Assembly: GCF_024347055.1 (NCBI RefSeq) | Contig: NZ_AP024895.1 | Location: 1,302,001 to 1,366,000 of the forward strand | Length of the DNA: 64,000 nt | Direction of reading: 5' to 3' | DNA from: Vibrio porteresiae DSM 19223 | GTDB taxonomy: Bacteria; Pseudomonadota; Gammaproteobacteria; Enterobacterales; Vibrionaceae | In this document: positions 25,961-33,941 of the stretch, one piece after another | Layout: each line of letters starts with the position of its first letter | Position numbering within the stretch: position 1 is the first letter of the stretch | Program-made: the position numbers and the translations under genes | The notes under the pieces: generated by a model | Databases searched by the model: none | Told to the model about the DNA's origin: nothing | What the model saw: the letters and a program-made list of their open reading frames with translations, nothing else

Positions 25961-26341
25961 ATGTTTGGATTGCCTCCTGCCTTAGTGACTGTAGGCTTAT
26001 TGTTTATCAGTAACATCTTTATGACGTTTGCATGGTATGCCCACCTGCGCGAATTGGGGCACAAGCCTTGGATTGTGGCAGCGCTGCTGAGTTGGGGTAT
26101 CGCGTTATTTGAATATCTATTTCAAGTACCTGCGAACCGTATTGGTTATTCTGTGCTCAATTTAGGGCAGTTAAAAATCATCCAAGAAGTGATTACCTTA
26201 ACGGTGTTTGTTCCTTTTGCCCTTATTTATATGAAAGAACCCTTTCGTTGGGATTTCGTATGGGCTGGCTTGTGTTTATTAGGGGCGGTTTTCTTTATTT
26301 TCCGACCACAAATATTGGCCTTTATGGAACAAGTTGTCTAA
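25961..26341 (+). CDS. DMT-superfamily DUF486 membrane protein
   Basis: This 126-residue protein has four transmembrane helices and belongs to DUF486, a small branch of the drug/metabolite transporter superfamily. Family marks are FMTFAWYAHL, the loop WIVAALLSWGIALFEYLFQVPANR and the Gln/Ile-rich LGQLKIIQEVITL. The start at ATG 25961 is chosen because AAGAAGAGAA precedes it and MFGLPPALVTVGLLF opens the first helix. An in-frame ATG at 25928 adds 11 polar residues. Transport function is unproven for the family. Confidence 0.82.
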   Translation: MFGLPPALVTVGLLFISNIFMTFAWYAHLRELGHKPWIVAALLSWGIALFEYLFQVPANRIGYSVLNLGQLKIIQEVITLTVFVPFALIYMKEPFRWDFVWAGLCLLGAVFFIFRPQILAFMEQVV

Positions 26342-26526
26342 TTACTCATCAAGGACGAATTGATGCGTTAAGAATAATAGATGAATTATTATTTATATCG
26401 CTTTTAAATCATTGTTCTTTTAATAACCAATATTTCTATTACTAATGAGAATAAATTCGATTTAAAGTTGAGCTAATGGGCTATTAGAACAACTAATATC
26501 ATGAATTTATGAGTATTTGTTCAAAG

Positions 26527-26572
26527 TGTGCACAGAGACTAATGGTTATTTAAACATATATCTTTGTGCACA
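26527..26572. promoter_or_regulatory. Pair of TGTGCACA palindromes
   Basis: Two identical 8-bp palindromes lie 38 bp apart in similar contexts (AAAGTGTGCACAGAG and CTTTGTGCACATTTG). They could be paired operator half-sites. The regulator is unknown. Confidence 0.3.
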
Positions 26573-26639
26573 TTTGCTGAGTTTTTATGCAACATTTTAC
26601 CAACCCAACTTGGTTAATTTGGTCCAAGACGGTGCAGGC

Positions 26640-26655
26640 GGTGACTAAATTCACA
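26640..26655 (+). promoter_or_regulatory. Candidate CRP site upstream of oppA
   Basis: GGTGA-CTAAAT-TCACA matches TGTGA-N6-TCACA at nine of ten positions. It lies 394 bp upstream of the oppA start, so it would act on a distal promoter. Confidence 0.4.
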
Positions 26656-27049
26656 AAATTCTGACTTGTTTCTCGATTAATATCACAATTCATTAGACGT
26701 ACCGCACATCAAGTGATAGATTCGGTGCGAAAAATTCGACCTGGTTTGTATAAAAAACGAACCTTAATTGAGTTTTTAGCACATTGATTTCATCGATAAT
26801 TTCATTGATTTATTTTACTTATCAGTAATTTGCACCTAGGGCTGGCTGTCTATATTCAGCAAATGAATAAAGTGTAGCCAAATACGCCTCAGTTTTTATG
26901 GCAAATTACACCAATGATTGATAATGTGTGCCGAAATCTTCGCATAGGAAATTGTTGAATTTCTGTAAACTCAACTTTTTCACCTGCTAGCCGTTCTAGA
27001 AACTACGCGAAGATGTCATGGATGCAGAATTAAAACTTGGAGTTTATGC

Positions 27050-28681
27050 ATGTATAAAAACAAAATCACTCAAGCCCTTCTTTTAGGTGCTGGCCTAGCA
27101 GTGGCTACCGCTTCTTTTTCTTCTTTAGCAGCTGACGTTCCAGCTGGTACCAAATTAGCTCCTGTTCAGGAACTGGTCCGTGGTAACGGCACTGAAGTTG
27201 CGTCTATCGACCCTCAAAAAACGGAAGGTGTTCCTGAATCCAACGTGATTCGCGACCTTTTTGAAGGTCTAGTGAACTCTGATAAAGACGGTAACGTTGT
27301 TCCTGCAGTTGCTGAAAGCTGGGAAACTAAGGATAACAAAACCTTTATCTTCCATTTGCGTCACAATGCAAAATGGTCGAACGGTGATCCTGTAACTGCA
27401 CACGATTTCGTGTACAGCTTCCAACGTGTTGTTGATCCAGCTACCGCGTCTCCATACTCTTGGTATCTTGAAATGACCACGATGGCAAACGCAGCTGACA
27501 TCATCGCAGGGAAAAAAGACAAATCGACTCTAGGCGTAAAAGCGCTAGACGATTACACCCTAGAAGTGAACCTAGAAACAGCGGTTCCTTACTTCGTGAA
27601 AATGATGGGTCACACTACAGTGAAACCTGTTCATAAAGCGACAGTAGAAAAATGGGGTGATGAGTGGACTAAACCTGAACACTTCGTGGGCAACGGTGCA
27701 TACACTCTAGACAAATGGGTAGTTAACGAACGCATGGTAATGAAGCGTAACCCTAACTACTGGGATAACAAACACACTGTTATCAGCCAAGTGACTTATC
27801 TTCCTATCGAAAACCAACAGTCGGAAATGAACCGTTTCCTATCTGGCGAGATCGATATCACGTCTTCTGTTCCACTAGAACAGTTCCGTCGCTTGAAAAA
27901 AGAACATCCGAACGAGCTGAAAATCACTGGTTCGCTATGTACTTACTACTACGGTTTCAACACCAAACGTGCACCATTTGACGATGTACGCGTACGTAAA
28001 GCACTATCTTACGCAATCGACCGCGACATCATCACTAATGCAATCCTTGGCCAAGGTCAAAAACCTGCTTACTTCCTAACACCAGAAATCACTGCTGGCT
28101 TCAACCCAGTAATGCCTGAGTACGGTACATGGACTCAAAAACAACGCGTTGCTAAAGCAAAAGAGTTGTTGAAAGAAGCTGGTTTTGATGCAAGCCATCC
28201 TCTGAAATTCACTCTGCTGTACAACACTTCAGAAAACCACAAGAAACTAGCAACTGCTGTTCAATCTATGTGGAAAAAAGAGTTGGGCGTGGATATCAGT
28301 CTTGAAAACCAAGAATGGAAAACTTTCCTAGATACACGTCGCGAAGGTAACTACGACGTGACTCGTGCTGGCTGGTGTGGCGACTACAACGAAGCTTCAA
28401 CCTTCCTAACGCTAATGCAATCTAACAACGCGTCTAACGACCAACGTTACGATAGCAAAGAGTACGACGGTATCATGGCGAAAGCGCTTGAATCGACTTC
28501 TGAGAAAGAACGCAGCGATCTCTACGTAGAAGCTGAAAAAGTTCTAGCGAAAGACATGCCAATCGCTCCGGTTTATCAATATGTAAATACTCGTCTAGTG
28601 TCTCCACAAGTTGGTGGTTACCCAATGCATAACGCAGAAGACAAGATCTACACGAAAGACCTGTACGTGATTGCTAAATAA
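27050..28681 (+). CDS. oppA: Oligopeptide ABC transporter, periplasmic binding protein
   Basis: Captures oligopeptides in the periplasm for the OppBCDF importer. 543 residues with a Sec signal cleaved after SSLA (residue 27), and a class C (SBP family 5) binding fold: VRGNGTEVASIDPQKTEGVPESNVIRDLFEGL near the N-terminus, then KTFIFHLRHNAKWSNGDPVTAHDFVYSF (cluster signature), and APFDDVRVRKALSYAIDRD. The opp genes follow in order. A strong hairpin between oppA and oppB could raise oppA message over the rest. RBS is TTGGAG before ATG 27050. Confidence 0.93.
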   Translation: MYKNKITQALLLGAGLAVATASFSSLAADVPAGTKLAPVQELVRGNGTEVASIDPQKTEGVPESNVIRDLFEGLVNSDKDGNVVPAVAESWETKDNKTFIFHLRHNAKWSNGDPVTAHDFVYSFQRVVDPATASPYSWYLEMTTMANAADIIAGKKDKSTLGVKALDDYTLEVNLETAVPYFVKMMGHTTVKPVHKATVEKWGDEWTKPEHFVGNGAYTLDKWVVNERMVMKRNPNYWDNKHTVISQVTYLPIENQQSEMNRFLSGEIDITSSVPLEQFRRLKKEHPNELKITGSLCTYYYGFNTKRAPFDDVRVRKALSYAIDRDIITNAILGQGQKPAYFLTPEITAGFNPVMPEYGTWTQKQRVAKAKELLKEAGFDASHPLKFTLLYNTSENHKKLATAVQSMWKKELGVDISLENQEWKTFLDTRREGNYDVTRAGWCGDYNEASTFLTLMQSNNASNDQRYDSKEYDGIMAKALESTSEKERSDLYVEAEKVLAKDMPIAPVYQYVNTRLVSPQVGGYPMHNAEDKIYTKDLYVIAK

Positions 28682-28713
28682 GATTTAACGTCAGTAAAAC
28701 TATTATAATTTAG

Positions 28714-28748
28714 ACACTGCATGCCATTGAGCATGCAGGTCTTTTCCA
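28714..28748 (+). terminator. Hairpin between oppA and oppB (partial terminator or mRNA stabiliser)
   Basis: CTGCATGC (28717-28724) and GCATGCAG (28731-28738) form a perfect stem, extended by GAC/GTC outside a one-base bulge, then TCTTTTCC. The weak T-run in the middle of an operon suggests attenuation or 3'-end protection of oppA mRNA. Confidence 0.65.
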
Positions 28749-28780
28749 TTTAAATTGTCACAGACTGAAAGAGTGAGTTT

Positions 28781-29704
28781 ATGCTTAAATTCATGATTAA
28801 GAGGATTTTTGAAGCAATCCCAACAATGTTGGTATTGATCACAATTTCCTTCTTCTTGATGCGCTTTGCGCCGGGTAACCCATTCTCTTCTGAGCGTCCT
28901 TTACCGCCAGAAGTTATGGCTAACATCAACGCAAAATACGGTTTAGATAAACCTGTATCTGAGCAGTATTTCACTTATCTAACAAACGTGGTTATCAAAG
29001 GCGACTTTGGTCCATCGTTTAAATACAAAGACTATTCAGTAAATGAACTGATTAGTAGTGCTTTGCCTGTATCGGCAAAAGTGGGTTTTGTTGCGTTTAT
29101 TTTCACGGTTATTTTCGGTGTGGGTATCGGTACGATCGCTGCACTCAAGCAAAATAGCTGGTGGGATTATACGATAATGGCGTTAGCTATGGTCGGGGTG
29201 GTGATGCCATCGTTCGTTCTCGCGCCTGTCTTGATTTACCTTTTCGCCATTTCGCTTCATTGGGCTCCCGCTGGTGGTTGGCTTGATGGATCATTTAAGT
29301 ACATGGCTCTTCCTGTGTTAGCGATGTCTTTGATGTATGTTGCTACGTTCGCTCGTATTACCCGTGGTTCTATGATCGAGACACTTAACAGTAACTTTAT
29401 CCGCACTGCACGCGCTAAAGGCCTTAGCTACGGTTATATCGTTATGAAGCACGCATTGAAACCGGCGTTGCTACCCGTTGTGTCTTATATGGGCCCCGCA
29501 TTCGTGGGTATCATTACTGGTTCAGTAGTGGTTGAGACCATTTTCGGTCTACCTGGTATCGGTAAGCTGTTTGTGAACGCTGCCTTTAACCGCGACTACT
29601 CATTGGTAATGGGCGTGACGATTCTTATCGGTCTGCTATTCATTCTGTTTAATGCCATCGTTGATATTCTGTTGGCTTACATCGATCCGAAGATTCGCTA
29701 CTAA
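28781..29704 (+). CDS. oppB: Oligopeptide ABC transporter permease OppB
   Basis: This is an inner-membrane permease of 307 residues, equal to E. coli OppB in length. It has six transmembrane helices, the N-terminal MLKFMIKRIFEAIPTMLVLI segment and the EAA coupling loop (RTARAKGLSYGYIVMKHAL). The closing VDILLAYIDPKIRY is characteristic. oppC starts 14 bp downstream, so transcription is shared. Confidence 0.94.
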   Translation: MLKFMIKRIFEAIPTMLVLITISFFLMRFAPGNPFSSERPLPPEVMANINAKYGLDKPVSEQYFTYLTNVVIKGDFGPSFKYKDYSVNELISSALPVSAKVGFVAFIFTVIFGVGIGTIAALKQNSWWDYTIMALAMVGVVMPSFVLAPVLIYLFAISLHWAPAGGWLDGSFKYMALPVLAMSLMYVATFARITRGSMIETLNSNFIRTARAKGLSYGYIVMKHALKPALLPVVSYMGPAFVGIITGSVVVETIFGLPGIGKLFVNAAFNRDYSLVMGVTILIGLLFILFNAIVDILLAYIDPKIRY

Positions 29705-29718
29705 GAGACACGAGAGCT

Positions 29719-30621
29719 ATGTTTACGAAAAAAGAAAATATCGAAGCGATCGAAAAATTCTCTGAAAACTTAGAAATTGAAGGTCGTAGTTTATGGCAGG
29801 ACGCGCGTATTCGTTTTGTGCGCAACAAAGCAGCGATGGTGTCGTTGTTTGTCCTAGTCTTAATCACGTTGGCAGTGATTTTCCTGCCGATGTTCTCTCA
29901 ATACACATATGATGATACCGACTGGTATGCAATGCATGCTGCTCCATCATGGGATCACCTGTTTGGTACGGATGCTCTGGGTCGTGACTTGTTTGTCCGT
30001 ACCCTCATTGGCGGCCGTATCTCACTGATGGTGGGTATCCTTGGCGCTTCTGTTGCTGTCATCATAGGTACGCTTTACGGTGCAGCGTCTGGCTTCATCG
30101 GTGGTCGTGCTGACCGCGTTATGATGCGTACTCTTGAGATTTTGAACTCAATTCCATTTATGTTCCTAGTTATCGTATTGGTAACTTTCTTTGGCCGTGA
30201 AATCTATCTGATCTTCGTTGCCATTGGTGCTATCGCTTGGCTTGATATGGCGCGTATTGTACGTGGTCAGACCCTGAGCCTACGCAGTAAGGAATTTATT
30301 GAAGCTGCCCACGTATGTGGTGTGAGCAACTGGAAAATTATCACTCGTCATATCGTGCCAAACGTATTGGGTATCGTAGCGGTTTACTCAACCCTATTGA
30401 TTCCAAGCATGATCTTGACTGAATCGTTCCTTTCATTCCTTGGTCTGGGTGTTCAAGAGCCAATGACAAGTTGGGGTGCTTTGCTGCAAGAAGGCGCAAA
30501 CACAATGGAAGTGGCTATTTGGCAACTTCTGTACCCAGCAGCATTCATGGTGTTGACCCTGTTCTGCTTTAACTATGTTGGTGATGGTCTTCGTGACGCA
30601 CTTGACCCTAAAGACAGATAA
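29719..30621 (+). CDS. oppC: Oligopeptide ABC transporter permease OppC
   Basis: This is the second permease, 300 residues. The N-terminal cytosolic stretch (LEIEGRSLWQDARIRFVRNK) leads into helix 1. HLFGTDALGRDLFVRTLIGG is the OppC/DppC signature, followed by the EAA loop (FIEAAHVCGVSNWKIITRHIV) and the end GDGLRDALDPKDR. It pairs with OppB to form the channel. Confidence 0.94.
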   Translation: MFTKKENIEAIEKFSENLEIEGRSLWQDARIRFVRNKAAMVSLFVLVLITLAVIFLPMFSQYTYDDTDWYAMHAAPSWDHLFGTDALGRDLFVRTLIGGRISLMVGILGASVAVIIGTLYGAASGFIGGRADRVMMRTLEILNSIPFMFLVIVLVTFFGREIYLIFVAIGAIAWLDMARIVRGQTLSLRSKEFIEAAHVCGVSNWKIITRHIVPNVLGIVAVYSTLLIPSMILTESFLSFLGLGVQEPMTSWGALLQEGANTMEVAIWQLLYPAAFMVLTLFCFNYVGDGLRDALDPKDR

Positions 30622-30652
30622 TAACTAAAAGTCTAAAAAGATTAAGGAAGCA

Positions 30653-31627
30653 ATGATGAGCTTGTTAGACGTAAAAGACCTGCGAGTCGAATTTACCACG
30701 CAAGATGGTATCGTCACCGCAGTAAACGATTTGAACTTCTCCCTGAATCAAGGTGAGACGCTAGGTATCGTGGGTGAATCTGGTTCAGGTAAGTCACAAA
30801 CGGTATTTGCTATCATGGGTCTGCTGGCGAAAAACGGCATTATCTCAGGTAGCGCAAAATTTGAAGGTCGTGAAATTCTTAACCTGCCTGAGAAAGAGCT
30901 GAACAAAGTTCGTTCTCAGCAGATTGCGATGATCTTCCAAGACCCGATGACCTCACTTAACCCATACATGAAAGTGAGCGATCAGCTGATGGAAGTGCTG
31001 ATGCTCCACAAAGGTATGAGTAAAGCTGAAGCGTTTGAAGAGTCTGTACGCATGCTTGAAGCAGTGAAAATCCCTGAAGCTCGCAAGCGTATTACTATGT
31101 ATCCGCACGAGTTTTCGGGCGGTATGCGTCAACGTGTTATGATTGCCATGGCACTATTATGTCGTCCTAAGTTGTTGATTGCCGATGAGCCAACTACCGC
31201 TTTGGACGTAACCGTTCAAGCGCAGATCATGGATCTGCTTAATGAACTTAAAACGGAATTTAACACCGCTATCATCATGATTACCCACGATTTGGGTGTC
31301 GTAGCTGGTTCTTGTGACAAAGTGCTAGTGATGTATGCGGGTCGTACCATGGAATACGGTAAAGTCGACGAGATCTTCTACAATCCAAGTCACCCATACG
31401 CGGAAGGGCTGCTCAAAGCCATCCCTCGTTTGGATTCTGTTGGTGAGAAATTGCCAACGATTCCAGGCAATCCGCCAAACTTACTGCGTCTGCCTGTTGG
31501 TTGCCCTTATCAAGAGCGTTGCCACCGCGTAACAGACCGTTGTAAACGTGAAGCACCTATCCTGACACCATTTGGTGATGGCCGTCAGCGTGCCTGTTTT
31601 TCTGATTGGGAGACTTGGAACAAATGA
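30653..31627 (+). CDS. oppD: Oligopeptide ABC transporter ATP-binding protein OppD
   Basis: A 324-residue ATPase. Walker A is GESGSGKS, the signature is FSGGMRQR, Walker B is LLIADEPTTALD and the switch His is in MITHDLGVV. The C-terminal oligopeptide-ABC extension (VGCPYQERCHRVTDRCKREA) carries the Cys cluster seen in OppD/DppD, which binds an Fe-S cluster in studied homologues. AAGGAAG precedes a double ATG; 30653 is used, 30656 is equally possible. The stop overlaps the oppF start by four bases. Confidence 0.94.
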   Translation: MMSLLDVKDLRVEFTTQDGIVTAVNDLNFSLNQGETLGIVGESGSGKSQTVFAIMGLLAKNGIISGSAKFEGREILNLPEKELNKVRSQQIAMIFQDPMTSLNPYMKVSDQLMEVLMLHKGMSKAEAFEESVRMLEAVKIPEARKRITMYPHEFSGGMRQRVMIAMALLCRPKLLIADEPTTALDVTVQAQIMDLLNELKTEFNTAIIMITHDLGVVAGSCDKVLVMYAGRTMEYGKVDEIFYNPSHPYAEGLLKAIPRLDSVGEKLPTIPGNPPNLLRLPVGCPYQERCHRVTDRCKREAPILTPFGDGRQRACFSDWETWNK

Positions 31628-32613
31628 GCGACAAAAAAGTCATTCTAGACGTTAAAGATCTTAAGGTTCACTTTAGCATCGCGGCCAAGTCAGCTTGGCC
31701 ATGGTCAAAACCTTCACAGCTGAAAGCGGTGGACGGTGTTAACGTTCGTTTGTTCGAAGGTGAAACACTGGGTGTGGTTGGTGAATCAGGTTGTGGTAAG
31801 TCTACCTTCGCTCGCGCCATCATCGGCTTGGTTCAAGCTACTGAAGGCGAAGTCGTATGGTTAGGACAAGACCTCACTCGCATGAAAGACGTTCAGCGTC
31901 GTAACACTCGCAAAGAAATTCAGATGATTTTCCAAGACCCATTGGCGTCTTTGAATCCTCGTATGACTGTGGGTGATATCATCGCTGAACCATTGCAGAC
32001 TTTCTATCCAGAACTGAGCAAGCAGGAAGTGAAAGATCGCGTGAAGGAGATGATGGCGAAGGTGGGTCTACTACCTAACGTTATCAACCGTTATCCTCAC
32101 GAATTCTCAGGTGGTCAATGTCAACGTATCGGTATCGCTCGTGCGCTGATCTTGAATCCTAAGATGATCATCTGTGACGAACCTGTTTCTGCTCTGGACG
32201 TTTCTATTCAAGCACAGGTAGTTAACCTATTGAAAGAACTGCAATCTGAACTTGGCCTAAGCCTAGTGTTCATTGCGCACGACCTTTCTGTAGTGAAACA
32301 CATCTCTGACCGTGTGTTGGTGATGTATTTGGGTAATGCAGTTGAGTTGGGCACTTCTGAAGAGTTGTTCTCTAACCCATTGCACCCATATACCAAAGCG
32401 TTGATGTCTGCGGTGCCGATTCCTGACCCACGCCTAGAACGCGCAAAAACAATCCAGATGTTGGAAGGTGACTTACCTTCACCAATTAGCCCTCCATCTG
32501 GCTGTGTGTTCCGTACCCGTTGTCCACAAGCGACTGAAGCTTGTGCGAAAACTAAGCCTCAAATTAAAGGCAGCGACGCACACAGCGTCTCTTGCTTGCA
32601 AGTTGAAGCATAA
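31624..32613 (+). CDS. oppF: Oligopeptide ABC transporter ATP-binding protein OppF
   Basis: This is the second ATPase, 329 residues from ATG 31624, chosen because it overlaps the oppD stop as ATGA. An in-frame ATG at 31606 lies inside oppD. Walker A is GESGCGKS, the signature is FSGGQCQR, Walker B is MIICDEPVSALD and the H-loop is FIAHDLSVV. The C-terminal Cys-rich extension (GCVFRTRCPQATEACAK) matches OppF. It closes the opp operon; a strong terminator follows. Confidence 0.94.
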   Translation: MSDKKVILDVKDLKVHFSIAAKSAWPWSKPSQLKAVDGVNVRLFEGETLGVVGESGCGKSTFARAIIGLVQATEGEVVWLGQDLTRMKDVQRRNTRKEIQMIFQDPLASLNPRMTVGDIIAEPLQTFYPELSKQEVKDRVKEMMAKVGLLPNVINRYPHEFSGGQCQRIGIARALILNPKMIICDEPVSALDVSIQAQVVNLLKELQSELGLSLVFIAHDLSVVKHISDRVLVMYLGNAVELGTSEELFSNPLHPYTKALMSAVPIPDPRLERAKTIQMLEGDLPSPISPPSGCVFRTRCPQATEACAKTKPQIKGSDAHSVSCLQVEA

Positions 32614-32633
32614 TTTCAGCCTGTGACGGGCAT

Positions 32634-32669
32634 AAGCGCGACTCCCTTTTTGGGTCGCGCTTTTTTTAT
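32634..32669 (+). terminator. Terminator of the opp operon
   Basis: AAGCGCGA and TCGCGCTT pair, with a CCC/GGG inner stem, followed by TTTTTT. It lies about 20 bp after the oppF stop. Confidence 0.9.
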
Positions 32670-32824
32670 GTCTGCGATTTATCGAAGCGCTTGGCTTGTC
32701 CGGTAAGGCAAAATCAAACGTGTTCAAATTTTTTGAATAACTAAGCCAACTCACATGGGTTTAGCCCACTGGTCAGTTTTCTATAATGGCTTCACTAACA
32801 ACGATAACGATGAAAGTGAGGTCA

Positions 32825-33775
32825 ATGATGGGAATGCTGGTTCAAGGTAAGTGGCACGATCAGTGGTACGACACGAAAAGCAACGGTGGTCAATTTGTTC
32901 GCGAAGACGCAGGATTTCGTGATTGGATTGAAAACCGCCCAGAGGCTCGCTTTAAGCCGGAATCTGACCGTTATCATCTCTATGTTTCTCTTGCGTGCCC
33001 ATGGGCGCATCGCACGCTTATCTTTCGCCAATTAAAAGGGCTAACTGAACACATCGGTGTCACCATTGTTTGCCCTGATATGATGCATGATGGCTGGAAA
33101 TTCGGTATTCCAGAACCGCTGTTTGGGCACACTAAGCTGCATCAAATCTACACTCAAGCGAAAGCCGATTACACAGGTCGTGTCACGGTGCCCGTATTAT
33201 GGGACAAACAGACCAACACCATAGTCAGTAACGAGTCTTCAGAAATCATCCGTATGTTCAATAGTGCCTTTGATGAGCTGACTGGTAATCACGAAGATTT
33301 TTACCCGAAAGAGTTGCGAAACGTGATCGATGAGTGGAATGCGTTCATTTATCCTAACATCAACAATGGGGTGTATCGGTGTGGCTTTGCGACCACACAA
33401 GAAGCCTATGATGAAGCTTATGACTCGCTGTTTGCTGCCCTAGACCGTGTTGAAGCGCATTTAGCTGGCAACCGTTACCTCGCAGGCACTCGCATTACTG
33501 AAGCGGATTGGCGTCTGTTTACCACCTTAGTGCGTTTTGATGCTGTGTATGTGGGTCATTTTAAATGCAATAAAAAACGCATAGCAGATTACCCTAATCT
33601 GCAAGGGTATTTGAAAGAGCTGTATCAGTATCCAGGTGTAAAAGGCACGACCGATTTTTATCATATTAAGCGCCATTACTATTTCAGCCACACCATGATC
33701 AATCCAACTCAAGTGGTGCCAAATGGACCGGATCTGGATTTGGACTCACCGCATGATCGGGCGTTAATTGCCTAG
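32825..33775 (+). CDS. Glutathionyl-hydroquinone reductase (YqjG/ECM4-type GST)
   Basis: This is a 316-residue xi-class glutathione transferase that reductively removes glutathione from glutathionyl-hydroquinones. The catalytic Cys58 sits in SLACPWAHRTLI, and the C-terminal helical domain has AGTRITEADWRLFTTLVRFD, both diagnostic for the YqjG/ECM4 group. I place the start at ATG 32825 with AGTGAGG upstream. An ATG at 32786 would add 13 residues without a ribosome site. Monocistronic. Confidence 0.88.
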   Translation: MMGMLVQGKWHDQWYDTKSNGGQFVREDAGFRDWIENRPEARFKPESDRYHLYVSLACPWAHRTLIFRQLKGLTEHIGVTIVCPDMMHDGWKFGIPEPLFGHTKLHQIYTQAKADYTGRVTVPVLWDKQTNTIVSNESSEIIRMFNSAFDELTGNHEDFYPKELRNVIDEWNAFIYPNINNGVYRCGFATTQEAYDEAYDSLFAALDRVEAHLAGNRYLAGTRITEADWRLFTTLVRFDAVYVGHFKCNKKRIADYPNLQGYLKELYQYPGVKGTTDFYHIKRHYYFSHTMINPTQVVPNGPDLDLDSPHDRALIA

Positions 33776-33793
33776 TTTTCTCTGCTTAGCCTC

Positions 33794-33840
33794 TTGTGTA
33801 CTCTTTGAATACTGATGATAAGTGATCAAAGAGTACACAA
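33794..33840. repeat. 15-bp perfect inverted repeat after the GST gene
   Basis: TTGTGTACTCTTTGA (33794-33808) is the exact reverse complement of TCAAAGAGTACACAA (33826-33840), with a 17-nt loop. The plus-strand continuation TATTTGCG is only weakly T-rich, so it is either a poor terminator or another RNA/DNA signal. Confidence 0.75.
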
Positions 33841-33867
33841 TATTTGCGATTGCTAATGATTGTACAT

Positions 33868-33898
33868 ACACTGTGTCCAGTATATGACACCTAGTGTG
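33868..33898. promoter_or_regulatory. Inverted repeat upstream of the PAS chemoreceptor
   Basis: TGTC-CAGTATAT-GACA lies inside a wider dyad with outer CACT/AGTG arms, about 45-70 bp before the receptor start. It looks like a dimeric operator. The regulator is unknown. Confidence 0.35.
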
Positions 33899-33941
33899 GT
33901 TATCAGGCGAATCTCACCCAACTGATGGCCCGGAGAAGAGA

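Larger units (their letters stand above)
26342..27049. other. Long AT-rich regulatory region upstream of oppA
   Basis: These 708 bases have no credible gene. They contain two copies of the palindrome TGTGCACA (26527-26534 and 26565-26572) and a CRP-like site (26640-26655). A long untranslated leader for oppA is plausible. I could not recognise a known riboswitch or sRNA. Confidence 0.55.
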
